Origin: Agelas oroides
Taxonomy: Eukaryota > Porifera > Demospongiae > Agelasida > Agelasidae
Reading direction: 5' to 3'
DNA: 64,000 bases
Assembly: GCA_949130485.1 (NCBI GenBank)
Contig: OX422183.1
Span: 3,732,136 to 3,796,135, forward strand
Part shown: one piece after another, positions 1 to 11,149 of the stretch
Numbering within the stretch: the first letter of the stretch is position 1
Layout of the letters: the number at the start of each line of letters is the position of its first letter
Translations under genes and position numbers: made by a program
The notes under the pieces: model-generated
The model's input: only the letters and a program-made list of their open reading frames with translations
What the model was told of the DNA's origin: nothing
The model's database searches: none

Positions 1-62
1 GCACTTGGAACACAGCGATGTGATTGAAAAATGCGATGGGATAATCCTCGACTACTACATGA
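1..62. repeat. Degenerate arm of a GC-rich foldback MITE
   Basis: The first 60 bases match, with many changes, the right arm of the foldback elements at 21569-21824 and 35302-35570 (core: ...cagcgatg-gat-gaaa-a-gcga-ggaataa-c-tcgat...). A matching relic lies at 60250-60420, in front of the last gene A copy, so it belongs to the duplicated unit. The left arm would lie outside the window. Confidence 0.5.
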
Positions 63-303
63 ATTCTACAAAAAGTGTAACAAAAGAAAAGACAAAGTTC
101 ATACATACATAAAATTAACATGACCCCCATGTAAGAAGAACAGCTGTATGCTGGTTCATTCTCCACACAATACCCAATCTTGGGAGAAGAAACCCTTTTA
201 CTGAGTCACTTCACTCCTCCCCCAACATCCAAAGCTATGAGAAAGGTCTAGCTAGCTTGAAACACTAGGTTGAGAGACTTAGGCACACAAGATCCAACAA
301 TAG

Positions 304-2615
304 AATGATGCAGCCAGATCCTGTGGTATTACTTTCTTCCCTCCCTTCCGTTGTAATCCAGCCAGCATTCCTGTCTCCACTAACTGCACCAACATCAGCC
401 CTCTTTGTCCCGCTGGGTTTACATGTGGTGATGACGGCTCTCAGCAACCATGCCCCCAGGGGAAATACTCATTTGAAGGGCAGCAGACATGTCAAACATG
501 CCCAGAGGGGTTCAGCTGTGCCAATTCGTCTGCACCTCCAGTCCCCATCATCTCAACCACCTCCTCCTCTCCCACGAATTGTCCAACAGAAACCACAACT
601 GAACCTGCAAGCACATGTAAAGCAAGCATGAAAAATGGCAGCAAATTTTGTAAAAGAGTTCACAAATGATTTAGTATTCAGTGTAATGTTTGTGATGTTG
701 AACCCATGGTACTGAAGTCTCTTATCTGAACAGAGGGTATTCGGATAACAGACGAGAAATAAAACAATACTTCAGATAACTGAAGTTCGGATAAGTGACT
801 TCCTACTGTAATTTCATTCAAAAGTTGCACACAAATATTTTTGCATTATGGTCATAGTTGACATGTATGTCAAGTTATAGAGTTTAGCTCTCCTGCTTAC
901 TGGCTAGAGCGCTGTACAAGACTACACACTCCTTCCTTCTTCACCTACCCACATCCCCTTCTCATTTATCCTTCTCTCCTCCCCATGTAATCCACTTCCA
1001 CTCTCCTCTCCCCAGTCCCACTAGTGCCGGTGGTAGCTGGTGCAGTGGGTGGAGGGTTAGTACTCATCATCATTGTCACTGGTTGCTGTGTGTGCTGTTA
1101 CTGCAGAAGACAGAGAGGTCAGTATACCATACCACTGCATACTGCTTTATACCACTGTAAACTATTATATACCACTGTTGTATACTATTAACTATTGTAA
1201 ACTCTACTTAGGAAACACAGTAAAACCATGGTACACTAATAAACTGGTCTTACTCGAGCATAATCTAGTCTCATTTCTAGACCCTACCCTCCCTCAGATG
1301 AGGAGGGCTATCTGGTGAATATTCCCTGGGCTAGCATGACATTGTGCTTATAGGCCTGGTCATAAGACTAGTAAGAATTTAGTGACACACCCACTCAATA
1401 AATTTTACAATACCCAAGTAAAGATAATAGTTGTTACCGGGCTTGTCCTGACATTTCTACATAGCACTTCTCTTACAACAGTAACTTTGTTTCGAAGCCA
1501 CTCCCAGAGTTTAGAAATAATCTCACAATCTCATTGGTCCTAAATAGCTATAGAGAAATTTGACTTGGAGCACCAGACAGCTTCTTGGTGGGAGGCACAA
1601 GTGGTCTGGGCGCGAGACTATATAGTCTGGTCCTCAGACCAAATTTTCCATGAGTATACCCTGCAGCCTCATGGGCTCACTAGAAAATAAGACATGGACA
1701 CTTTCACTAAGAAAACTGGACAATCAGTAATTGTAGGTATTATCAGTTACTAACAGTGTAGCTAAGTCTTGGTGCCCAACAATTTGCAAGCTTGCTTTCT
1801 GTGATGATACATAAACGTGAAAGTGTCCCAACCCTATTTTTTTAGGAAGCTGCAGGGCGCACATGAAATTTGGTCTAGGGAAGAGACTAGAAACTAACGT
1901 ACATAACCTGCATGTGTTATACTTTCTGCAGACAAGAGGTTAAGGCATAAGAGGCGACGCATCCTGGCTAGTGACAGAGGCAGTGTGGATGGTAGTACCC
2001 TTGGCAGGGGTAGCACCTTCGACAGCATGGGAAGGAGAAGGTGGAGGACGAGGGGAGATACATCCACACTCATGGTAAGCAGGAGGGAGAGAAGAAGGGA
2101 GGGAGAGAGGAAGGGAGGGAGGGAGGAAGAGGGGAGGGAGTAGGAGGGATAGAGAGGAGAGGGAAGTGAGAGGAGAGAGGAATGAAGGAAGCGGAGAAAA
2201 GGAAGGGAGAAGCATTTGTGGGAATGTGACCTCCTACATATGATTGTATAATACTATATTGTCTCCCATTTCTCTCCTCTTTCTCTCCTCTTTCTCTTCT
2301 CTCCACACTCTTCACTTCCCCACCTTTTCCTCCTCTGATCAATTACAGTCTTACATGACAGACGACAGCACAATCAATCCCTTCTATGATGAGGCTTCAT
2401 GGAATGAAACTGAAGAACTTACCAAACCAGAGGTAGAGGGGACTCTCTCGTTCCAGAACACTGGCTTCAATGAGCAGACAGGTGGGAGCATCACATATCG
2501 TAACACAGGCTTTGAGGAGGAAGAGGAAGAGGAAGGGGAGGAGGAGACAGAACTGAAAGAGTCCCATTGGCGTCTTGCCCCAAGACACCCAACTGCAACC
2601 GCCTCTCAGTTTTAA
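304..2615 (+). CDS. Gene A copy 1: cysteine-rich single-pass membrane protein (3' part)
   Basis: Four exons are seen: 304-616, 1016-1117, 1932-2074 and 2349-2615 (TAA). All junctions are GT-AG and the phases agree (1, 1, 0). Exon one encodes a Cys-rich ectodomain with CPAGFTCGDDG and CPEGFSC motifs, resembling the GCC2/GCC3 (ephrin-receptor-like) type, then a Thr/Ser/Pro stalk. Exon two is a transmembrane helix with a GAVGGGLVLIIIVTG core, ending in CCYCRRQR. Exon three is strongly basic (KRRRILASDRGS). Exon four is an acidic tail with INPFYDE, two NTGF motifs and a poly-Glu run. The start codon and signal peptide would be left of the window, so this is a 3' fragment. Gene B copy 1 starts 408 bp downstream. 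It is probably a surface receptor; the ligand is unknown. Confidence 0.72.
712..815. mobile_element. Pogo-like MITE relic in gene A intron 1
   Basis: The segment holding cttatctgaac, attcggataac and cttcctactgt is a shortened form of the element at 62291-62403 and is also found at 11535-11625. All three lie in the first visible intron of a gene A copy, so the insertion predates the duplications. Confidence 0.45.
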
Positions 2616-3022
2616 TGATGCATTGTGTAAATATGTATACTACATGACATATAGATTGCACTCTAATTCTTCATAGCTGTGTATTAACTGGATATAAACA
2701 AAATATGTTTGATGATTGCATAGCTGGTCAAGAATAAGACTTTGTTATGATATATAGCGAGGAATATGAATGAGAACACTCAATCCATGTTTATCAGAAG
2801 TAACCAGTATTCATACAATGGGAATACCTTTATTTGGGGGTGGGGCAGCTTAACAGAATACAGGTTTAAATTTAGTATTGAGAGTGTATTGATTGCTAGT
2901 TCATAACTCTACCAGTAGGCTATAGCCAAAGTGTTTTTTTTTTGAAGTGAGTGTGGTTGTACTGAATAACTGTATATATAGCTTCAAGGAGAATTGTAAC
3001 TTTCAGTTGCAACAACTTGATC
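2616..3022 (+). promoter_or_regulatory. Intergenic spacer with likely gene B promoter
   Basis: This 407-bp spacer separates the gene A stop from the gene B ATG and is well conserved in the second cassette (13476-13864). Copy 1 has TATATATA at 2973-2980, 43 bp before the ATG; copy 2 has only CATATAA there. A shared 'cttcaaggagaattgt...aactttcagttgcaac' stretch precedes both ATGs and is probably 5' leader. No terminator or polyA signal is assigned with confidence. Confidence 0.35.
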
Positions 3023-6000
3023 ATGGGGATTGATCTTGCCACATGGCGGGCTCGTATTGGACTCAACTACTACCACATGTGTCACCCCCTCCAGACCAGG
3101 TGGAGAAGCAGTGGTGGTCGGCTGTACCAACCTGGGGTGGCCAGCTGGGGGGTGGGGGAGGTCATGAATGACACACCCTTGGTGCTCAAGGGCTGCATGA
3201 CAGTTGTTGCTCTGTCACTGATACTGCAGTATGTAGTTAGTTTCTGGTCCAAGCTGAAGGGCAGGGGTGGAGGTGGCAAGGTGCGCTGCCACTGGCGGGG
3301 ACCCACTTCTCAAATAAAGGTGACAGTGGACAGTGGGGGGACCTTGCTGCTGAGAACCATTGTGGTAGTGATACCTCTACTGCTGGTGATGGCAGGGGAC
3401 GTGGAAAGAAACCCAGGACCTGAAGGTATCTTTTGTTTGTAGGAGGTTTGGAAAATTTACATAGTGCTGCATTTCTCCTTGCATGTACACAGAACCAAAT
3501 CTGAGAATACTACTCAATGAACTTCATTCAGTCTATACCAGCTGGTACAACATTGGACTGCAGTTGGGGATGCCATATTATAAGCTGGACTGCTTCAAGC
3601 AAATGTACATAAATCCCTCAGAGCTAATGCGTGAAATGCTGGTACGCTGGTTCAAGACAGCTATTGATCCACGTCCTACCTGGGAAGCTGTTGTTGCTGC
3701 CTTGAGATCACCTAGTGTAGACGAGCAATGTCTTGCTGACCAACTAGAGTCAAAGTACTGCACACCTCTCATGCATGAGTCTATCAGCCCTATCACCAGC
3801 AAGGCAGAGAAGAGTAAGGGTACATATTTCTCCAGTTGATCTACAGTTTCCAGGCACTGAGGAAAATTATATAATTATACAATTCTGGAAGCCATGCAGT
3901 TGTGTATTAGCCTCGTTCCCAGGCCCCGTCCAAACCCTAACCCTTTTCCGATTTTTCGGAAGGGGCCTGGGAACGAGGCTAGTTGTGTATTCTATGAAGT
4001 TGTGTGTCGAGTGGGGGAGCACCAACACCGCTGGCACATCGATGTTCATGATGTGAAAATTTCCACACATATATAAAGTGTGAAGTTTAAAACATGATGG
4101 GATATGGGGATGGGGCATTTATGATCTTAGATGGGATGGGGCATTTATGGCTTAAATGGGTGGGCATTTATGGCTTAAACGGGTGGGCATTTATGGCTTA
4201 AACGGGTGGGCATTTATGGCTTAAATGGGTGGGGCAGTTATGGCTTAAACGGGTGGGCATTTATGGCTTAAACGGGTGGGCATTTATGGCTTAAATGTGT
4301 GGGGCAGTTATGGAAAAGTAAGGTATTGTTTTTTGGGAGATATGCTCAAAAAAAAAAACACTGGTCTTCAGGGGAGTAGCTACCCTTTCCGGTCCTCGCA
4401 TGACCACGGGTTTCGGTCCCTTTGAACTCCCGACCCATGGCCTACTACAGAAAGGGCGGGACCACTCCCCGCCTAAGGCTTGCTTTGAGTGCAAATTTTA
4501 TTTTTACATAATGTTCTGCATAGGCTTATGATCTATATGCCAAGGGGCTATTCCATAATTAAATGGGATACTCCTTTGTGCATGATATTTCAGCATCAGG
4601 GGTACTGATTCTACTGAAACCCTAGGATATTATTGTATATTCTCATGCTAACTTCAGTAAATATCTAGCTAGCTACTATAGTTTGGTTTGCCTTATGGTG
4701 TAAATGCAAAATTTCTGTCCCGGGGTAGGCTTCTTAAATGAAATAGCCCAATCACATTTTTTTTTTAATTCTACACCAAATACAGAAGGACACACCACTA
4801 GTGCAGCAATACACAGTAGCAATACCAGCCCTCTTCCAAGTGAAGGTTTTGAACCCGTGCAAAAGGAAGCACAACGTGATACTGACAACAAACCTGATGG
4901 TGGTTTTACAGAGAAGGGTGTCTCCTCATCAAGTTCCTTCCCACACCTCAACCTCAGTGAACTCACCCACAAACAGCAGCACTATCGCAAAGAAAGGCTT
5001 CGGTGTCAGTCTGAAAAATAAATTTGGAATTCCAGAAACTTGTTTCGGCAACAATTGAGTCCCTGAATAGACAGAATGTACCTCCAGATAAGTTGTTGTC
5101 TCATGTCATGACTCTGGGATCATTAAAACGTGTGTTTGAGGAACCACAGCTGCCAGCACTCCACCATCGCTTCAAAGAATTGAAAGCTGCAAAGACAATC
5201 TATGAGAGTTTTCTGGTTCTTAATGACTACTTTTCCTTCTTCAACTACCACATACCAGCCCTCTTCCAAGTGAAGGTTTTGAACCCGTGCAAAAGGAAGC
5301 ACAACGTGATACTGACAACAAACCTGATGGTGGTTTTACAGAGAAGGGTGTCTCCTCATCAAGTTCCTTCCCACACCTCAACCTCAGTGAACTCACCCAC
5401 AAACAGCAGCACTATCGCAAAGAAAGGCTTCGGTGTCAGTCTGAAAGATAAATTTGGAATTCCAGAAACTTGTTTCGGCAACAATTGAGTCCCTGAATAG
5501 ACAGAATGTACCTCCAGATAAGTTGTTGTCTCATGTCATGACTCTGGGATCATTAAAACGTGTGTTTGAGGAACCACAGCTGCCAGCACTCCACCATCGC
5601 TTCAAAGAATTGAAAGCTGCAAAGACAATCTATGAGAGTTTTCTGGTTCTTAATGACTACTTTTCCTTCTTCAACTACCACATAATTGAACATATCATTG
5701 AGGAACTTGGCACAGAGGAAGATAAAGCTAAGTTGCAGAAATACAAGCAAGACTTTAGTCAATATGCAGAGCGAAGAATCTTTGAATGCCTGCCAGAATT
5801 TGGACATGTGCTAAGTGATTCAGACCATGTTAATATCTTTGTGAAACTGGACTCCCAGTATGATGAATACACTGCTGCACAGCTTGAGGGGTTCTGTCAT
5901 AAACTCAGTGACATCCTAGATGTTTCCCTAGGCATACTGTGTCTCTGTCGAGTAGATAAAGGTTGTTTAAAACTGATGTTCCAGGTACCCTCATTTGTGC

Positions 6001-9000
6001 AGCAGAGGACATTTCCACTGTTGAGGGAGCAAGAGAGAGCTCTAGTAGTTTTGGGAGTGACGAGGCTCACATGTGGAGATTACTGCTTCCCAGTAAATCT
6101 GTTTGTGTGTTTCTATTTGTCATATTTGTGACTGGCATGAAATCGAAATGGAGGACTAATAGCTAGATATTAAATTAAGAAAATACACTCATAGCTATAT
6201 ATAAAATGACCGTAATCTCTAGAAAATACACCCATGGGCGATGAATTTAAGTGGCTCCTCAAAGTGGGGGTGGGCATATTTTGAGAAGTTTCTCTTGGAA
6301 ATATGCACACCTCACGCACAATTAGTTTAGCCCTATAGATGTATATACATGCAGTACTGGAATACTTCTCTTGTACACAAGCAACAAATTAAATGGTGCC
6401 TGCCTTCATTTGTGCTAAAGCATAAATAGGTGGGCGTACTTTCAAGAGGAAAACACCCTTTGCAATAACTTCATTCTAAAAGGGGATGGGTTTAATTGAA
6501 GATGGGCCTGTTTTTGGAACTGTACGATATATGTTTGGAATTTTCTTCCTTTCAGAATGATGATCCACCACAAACAGGAGTTGGTATGCAGACATAAGGC
6601 TTTATGCATACATTTTTTTCGTCCATGTCATGCATGTTTTGCCATTTCACAGACACGAAACATCAGTATGATCCTGATGATGATTCTGGCATATTCACTA
6701 ATACAAAAAGCATCACTTTAACCGAGGTAAGATAAAAATAAATGTAGTTTTGTGTGGTTACTGCTGCATATACCTTGTCTCCACTACACTAGGATTGTCT
6801 GAACACAGAGCTGGAGGAACTGGATTATGAATTGAAAGTGCGGGGTCTTGTAGAAATGGCATCCTCCTACATGTCTGGGGGTGATTTAGAGCTCCACTGT
6901 GCAGCAATGGGACAGTTGGAGTATGTCAAGTTTCTTGTTGAGGAGCAGCACTGCAACCCGATGCAGAGAGATGAGACTGGTTTCACTGCTTTACATGTGG
7001 CAGCAACTGCAGGAAATATATGTGTGTTCAAGTATTTCGTTACTGAATGTAACTGCCACCCAGCATGTCCAGGCCCATTTGGCTTAACACCACTTCATTT
7101 AGCTTGTCATGGAAGTCATCTTGGTATGGTTAAGTATCTGGTTACTGAACAGCAGATTGATCCACTGTGCGAAGATGGGTGTGGAAATACTGTTGTGCAT
7201 GGAGCTTGTGCAGGTGGCTGTCAGGCAGTTGTTGAGTTTCTTACTTCAGAACTTGAAAAATACACCCCCATCATGGAACTTGTAACCAACCTCAGGAACA
7301 AATGGAGCATCACCCCTCTTCACATTGCATCACGCAATGGCCACCTGGACATACTCAAATTCTTCGTTTCTGATCAGAACTGTGAGCCACATATTTCAGA
7401 CAAGTATGGTAGAACTCTTCTTCACATAGCTAGTGGCTATGGTCATCTGCACATAGTCAAGTATTTGACTGATGAGCAAGACTGTAATCCATCATGTTTG
7501 GATGAAAAAAAGTACACTCCACTTCACCATGCTGCCATGAAGGGGCACATGGACATTGTGAAGTTCCTTACCGTGGAGAAACACTGCGATCCAATGTGTA
7601 GAGATCACAAAGGCAACACTCCTCTTCACATGGCAGCACATGAGGGCCACATAGAGATAGTAAAGTTTCTTGTTCTTGAGATGCATTGTGACCCAGCAAG
7701 CAAAAATGCTAATAACGACACCACTCTACATCTAGCAGTAGTGAAAAGGCATTTGGACATACTCCAATTATTAATCTCTGATCAAAACTGCGATCCAAAC
7801 AGCCCACATGGTCAGTATGGTAGAACTCCTCTTCATTGTGCTGCTGAGCATGGTCATTTGCACATAGTGAAGTATTTGACTGATGAGCAACGCTGCAATC
7901 CATCATGTTTGGATGACCAAAATTACACACCACTTCACCTGGCTAGTGCAATGGGGCACTTGGACATTGTGAAGTTTCTTACTGTGGAGAAACACTGTGA
8001 TAAATTATGTAGAAATTCTAATGGCAACACTCCTCTTCACATAGCAGCACAGGAAGGTCACATAGAAGTAGTGAAGTTCCTTGCTGTTGAAATGAACTCT
8101 GACCAAACAAGTGCAAATTCATACAATGCCACTCCTCTGCATCTAGCTGTGATTAATGGGCATTTGGACATAGTCAAATTTTTCATCTCTGATCAGCAGT
8201 GTGACCCAAACATGCCAGGAGGTTCATACAATGGAACTGCTCTTCACTTAGCTGCCGAATTTGGTCATCTGTGCATAGTCAAGTATTTGACTGATGAGCA
8301 ATATTGCAATCTAGATAGTCGAGATGCTAACAATCACACTGCTCTACATCTAGCAGTAGGTCAAGGACATTTTGATATAGTCCAATTTTTCATCTCTGAT
8401 CAGAAACGTGACCCAAGTAGTCCAGGTCAGGATGGTAATACTCCTCTTCACTATGCTGCTGAGTGTGGTCATCTGCACATAGTCAAGTATCTAACTATTC
8501 AGCAACACTGCAATCCATCATGTTTGAATGATTACAAGTACACTCCACTTCACCGTGCTACCATTAAAGGACACACAGACATTGTAAAGTTTTTTATTGT
8601 GGAGAAAAAATGTGACCCAATGTTTAGAGATAACAAAGACAATACTCTTCTTCATATGGCAGCAGCATGTGGTTATATAGACATAATAAAGTTTCTCACT
8701 CTTGAAAAGCACTGTGACCCAACATTCAAAAATGCTAACAATGACACCTCTCTACATCTAGCAGCAAAGATTGGACATCTAGACCCAGTTCAATTCTTCA
8801 CCTCTGATTTAAACTGTGACCCAAATATTCCAGGTTTGTCTGGTAGAACTCCACTTCACTACGCTTCTGAATATGGTTATCTGCACATAGTCAAGTATTT
8901 GATTCACAAACACTTGTGCAATCCATCATGTTTGGATGAAAACAAGCTCACTCCACTTCATTGTGCTGCTATGAAGGGGCACGTAGATATTGTGAAGTTT

Positions 9001-10452
9001 CTTACAGTGGAAAAACACTGTGATCCAACAAATAGAAATGCAGATAATGACACTGCTCTACATCTAGCAGTAATGAATGGACATTTGGACATTATCCAAT
9101 TCTTCATCTCTGATCAGAGCTGTGACCCTAACACATCAGGTCAGTATGGTAGAACTCTTCTTCACTGTGCCGCTGACCTTGGTCATTTGCACATAGTTAA
9201 GTATTTGATTGATGAGCATGACTGTAATCCATTATGTTTGGATGACCAAAATTACACTCCACTTCACTTAGCTAGTGCAATGGGACGCTTGGACATTGTG
9301 AAGTTCCTTACTGTGGAGAAACACTGTGACCCAATGTGTAGAAATTCCAAAGACAACACTCCTCTTCACATGGCAGCACAGGAAGGTCATATAGACACAA
9401 TAAAGTTTCTCACTCTTGAAATGCACTGTGACCCAACATTCAGAAATGCTAAAAATTACGCTGCTGTAGATCTAGCAATACAGAATGGACATCTAGACAT
9501 AGTTCAATTCTTCATATCTGATGCAAACTGTGACCCAAATATTCCAGGTTTGTCTGGTAGAACTGCTCTTCACACAGCTGCTGACTTTGGTCATCTGCAC
9601 ATAGTCAAGTATTTGACTCACAAACAGTTGTGCAATCCATCGTGTATAGATGAAAACAAGCTCACTCCACTTCATTGTGCTGCCATGAAGGGACACACAG
9701 ACATTGTGAAGTTCCTTACTGTGGAGAAACACTGTGACCCAATGTGTAGAAATTCCAAAGGCAACACTCCTCTTCACAAAGCAGCACAGGAAGGTCACAT
9801 AGAGATAGTGAAGTTTCTTACTCTAGAACTGAACTGTGACCTAACAAGTAGAAATGATCACAATGCCACTGCTCTACACCTAGCTGTAATGGATGGGCAT
9901 ATGGACATTATTCATTTCCTCGTATCTGATCAGAATTGTGACCCAAACTCTTTAGACCAGTATGGTAGAACTTCTCTTCACCTAGCTGCTAGCTCTGGTC
10001 ATCTAAACGTAGTTAAGTATTTGACTGATCATGATGACCAAGGCTGTAATCCATCGTGTTTGGATGATCTGAAACAGACTCCACTTCACTGTGCTGCCAC
10101 AGCAGGGCACATAGATGTTGTGAAGTTCCTTACTGTGGAAAAACACTGTGACTCGATGTGTCAAGATTCCGACCACAACACTCCACTTCACTATGCTGCC
10201 ATAAAGGGGCACATTGACATTGTTAAGTTTCTTACTGTGGAGAAGCACTGTGACCCAATGTTACAGAACATATACAATGATACCGCTCTGCACTGTGCAG
10301 TGCAGGGTGGTCACTTAGAAATAGTTAAGTTTCTCATTGAGGAGCTGAAGTGTCCTCCTGATGTCACAGGCCAGCTAAACATTACCTCGCTCCAAATGGC
10401 TAGATATATGAAGCAGTCTGAGATTGCTCGATATCTAAAGAAGCACGTGTAA
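3023..10452 (+). CDS. Gene B copy 1: 2A-signal / Death-like / ankyrin protein, with internal frameshift
   Basis: Exons are 3023-3425, 3493-3813, 4786-6092, 6556-6583, 6653-6726 and 6793-10452, all GT-AG. ATG 3023 is chosen because the second copy has the same start. Exon 1 encodes WRARIGL near the N-terminus, hydrophobic segments MTVVALSLILQYVVSFW and LLLRTIVVVIPLLLVMAG, then GDVERNPGP; known 2A peptides cause ribosome skipping between G and P, here after residue 132. Exon 2 resembles a Death domain (LNELHSVYTSWYNIGLQLG ... TWEAVVAALRSPSV). Exon 3 holds an unrecognised conserved region (FSFFNYHIIEHIIEELG; RRIFECLPEFG; LCRVDKGCLKLMFQVP). Exon 6 is about 35 ankyrin repeats of 33-34 residues with no stop. 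The defect is in exon 3: a one-base loss relative to copy 2 gives TAA at 5019, and 430 bp is duplicated. No NACHT domain is seen. Probably an intracellular or membrane-anchored signalling adaptor; function inferred. Confidence 0.7.
3908..3981. mobile_element. Short MITE, TAGCCTCGTTCCCAGG family
   Basis: Perfect inverted ends of about 20 bp (TAGCCTCGTTCCCAGGCCCC and its complement) enclose about 33 bp, with TA at the ends. It lies in intron 2 of gene B copy 1. Members of the family recur throughout the window. Confidence 0.7.
4000..4490. repeat. Dispersed element with internal 22-24 bp VNTR, copy 1
   Basis: It begins with tgtgtcgagtgggggagcac, carries about seven units of 'gggtgggcatttatggctta', and ends with a GC-rich block (ggtcctcgcatgaccacggg ... 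gggcgggaccactccccgcc). The same order occurs at 29311-29660 and 31475-31790, with different VNTR counts. It lies in a gene B intron. Confidence 0.7.
4822..5684 (+). repeat. Near-perfect 430-bp tandem duplication inside gene B exon 3
   Basis: Bases from about 4822 to 5252 recur from about 5252 to 5682 (offset 430). The junction has the microhomology 'cata', and I see one difference (5'-gaaaaataa versus gaaagataa). 430 is not a multiple of 3. Both copies carry the same frameshift, so the shift came first if the duplication is real. It could also be an assembly artefact. Confidence 0.85.
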
Positions 10453-11149
10453 TACCTTACATATATGCTGCTATAGCCATGATGAAACAGCTTGGATCCT
10501 TGAAATAACTAGTCCATGTACATTATGCCCTAAGCATTCACCTGCCTTCTGTGTGTAGTCTAAGTAGCTAGCTACAGTGACAAAGATGATGTGCTTACTT
10601 ACTTCTCATTCCATGAAACATTTGTGTCCCCATGCATGCCTTTTTGTTGTAAGCATACCTAACATTTGCTGTTTATTTGCTATATAGCACACTTTAACTT
10701 ATTTTTTGTGATATGTTTTGCTCCACAAATTAAATGACCTCAGACATATGTGGCTAGCCCCCTCCCTCTTTTCCCTGTGGTGCACGTTATGTTTGTATAA
10801 CTTGTTGCTTCATAATATCATTGTCAAATTACTAATCATACACACTGCAAATTTTACTTACTTTGAGGATGACACACTCATAAATAATTAGTAGGGAAAT
10901 TTTGCTAATTATATTTATCAACCACCCCTCTCATAGAAATCCTGGATCATCCCCTAATACTGTAACACTGACTTTGAATAGGAGGGGAAGAAGACAGAAC
11001 TGGAGGAGTCACAGCGTTGTCTATCCAAGAGAGACCCCCACTTAGTTTTAACTGCTTCATTGTGAAGATAGATATACTGACTTGCATGTGTATAACTTGT
11101 CACTTAGCCTCATTCCTAGGCTCTCCCCGCTAAGGAGTGGGAGAGTTAG
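10453..11149 (+). other. Spacer between cassettes, no intact gene
   Basis: AT-rich sequence follows the gene B stop, with no coding signal until a relic gene A last exon at 10981-11060. The 11101-11145 stretch carries a degraded MITE end (gcctcattcctaggctc). Confidence 0.5.
10981..11060 (+). pseudogene. Relic of a gene A last exon
   Basis: 'ggaggggaagaagacagaactgga' and the following bases up to 'agttttaa' align with the end of the intact tail exons (GEEETELKESHW...QF-stop) at 2536-2615 and 13396-13475, with substitutions and indels. It shows that a further gene A copy once lay here. Confidence 0.6.

Noticed and set aside
305..631. A 108-codon frame starting at ATG 305
   Set aside because: It is out of frame with the Cys-rich exon, which has conserved cysteines and correct splice phase with the TM exon; the ATG is coincidental.
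3082..3306. Minus-strand frame over the 2A exon
   Set aside because: Antisense to the conserved 2A/hydrophobic coding exon; not conserved as a protein between the two cassettes.
3023..3425. A viral origin for the 2A-like peptide exon
   Set aside because: No polymerase, capsid or other viral coding sequence is adjacent, and the exon is spliced in phase to Death and ankyrin exons in two copies; a cellular 2A-like signal is the simpler reading.
7492..10248. Minus-strand open frames of 60-100 codons across the ankyrin exon
   Set aside because: They recur at the same place in each ankyrin super-unit and mirror the plus-strand repeats; they are antisense shadows of a clear coding frame.
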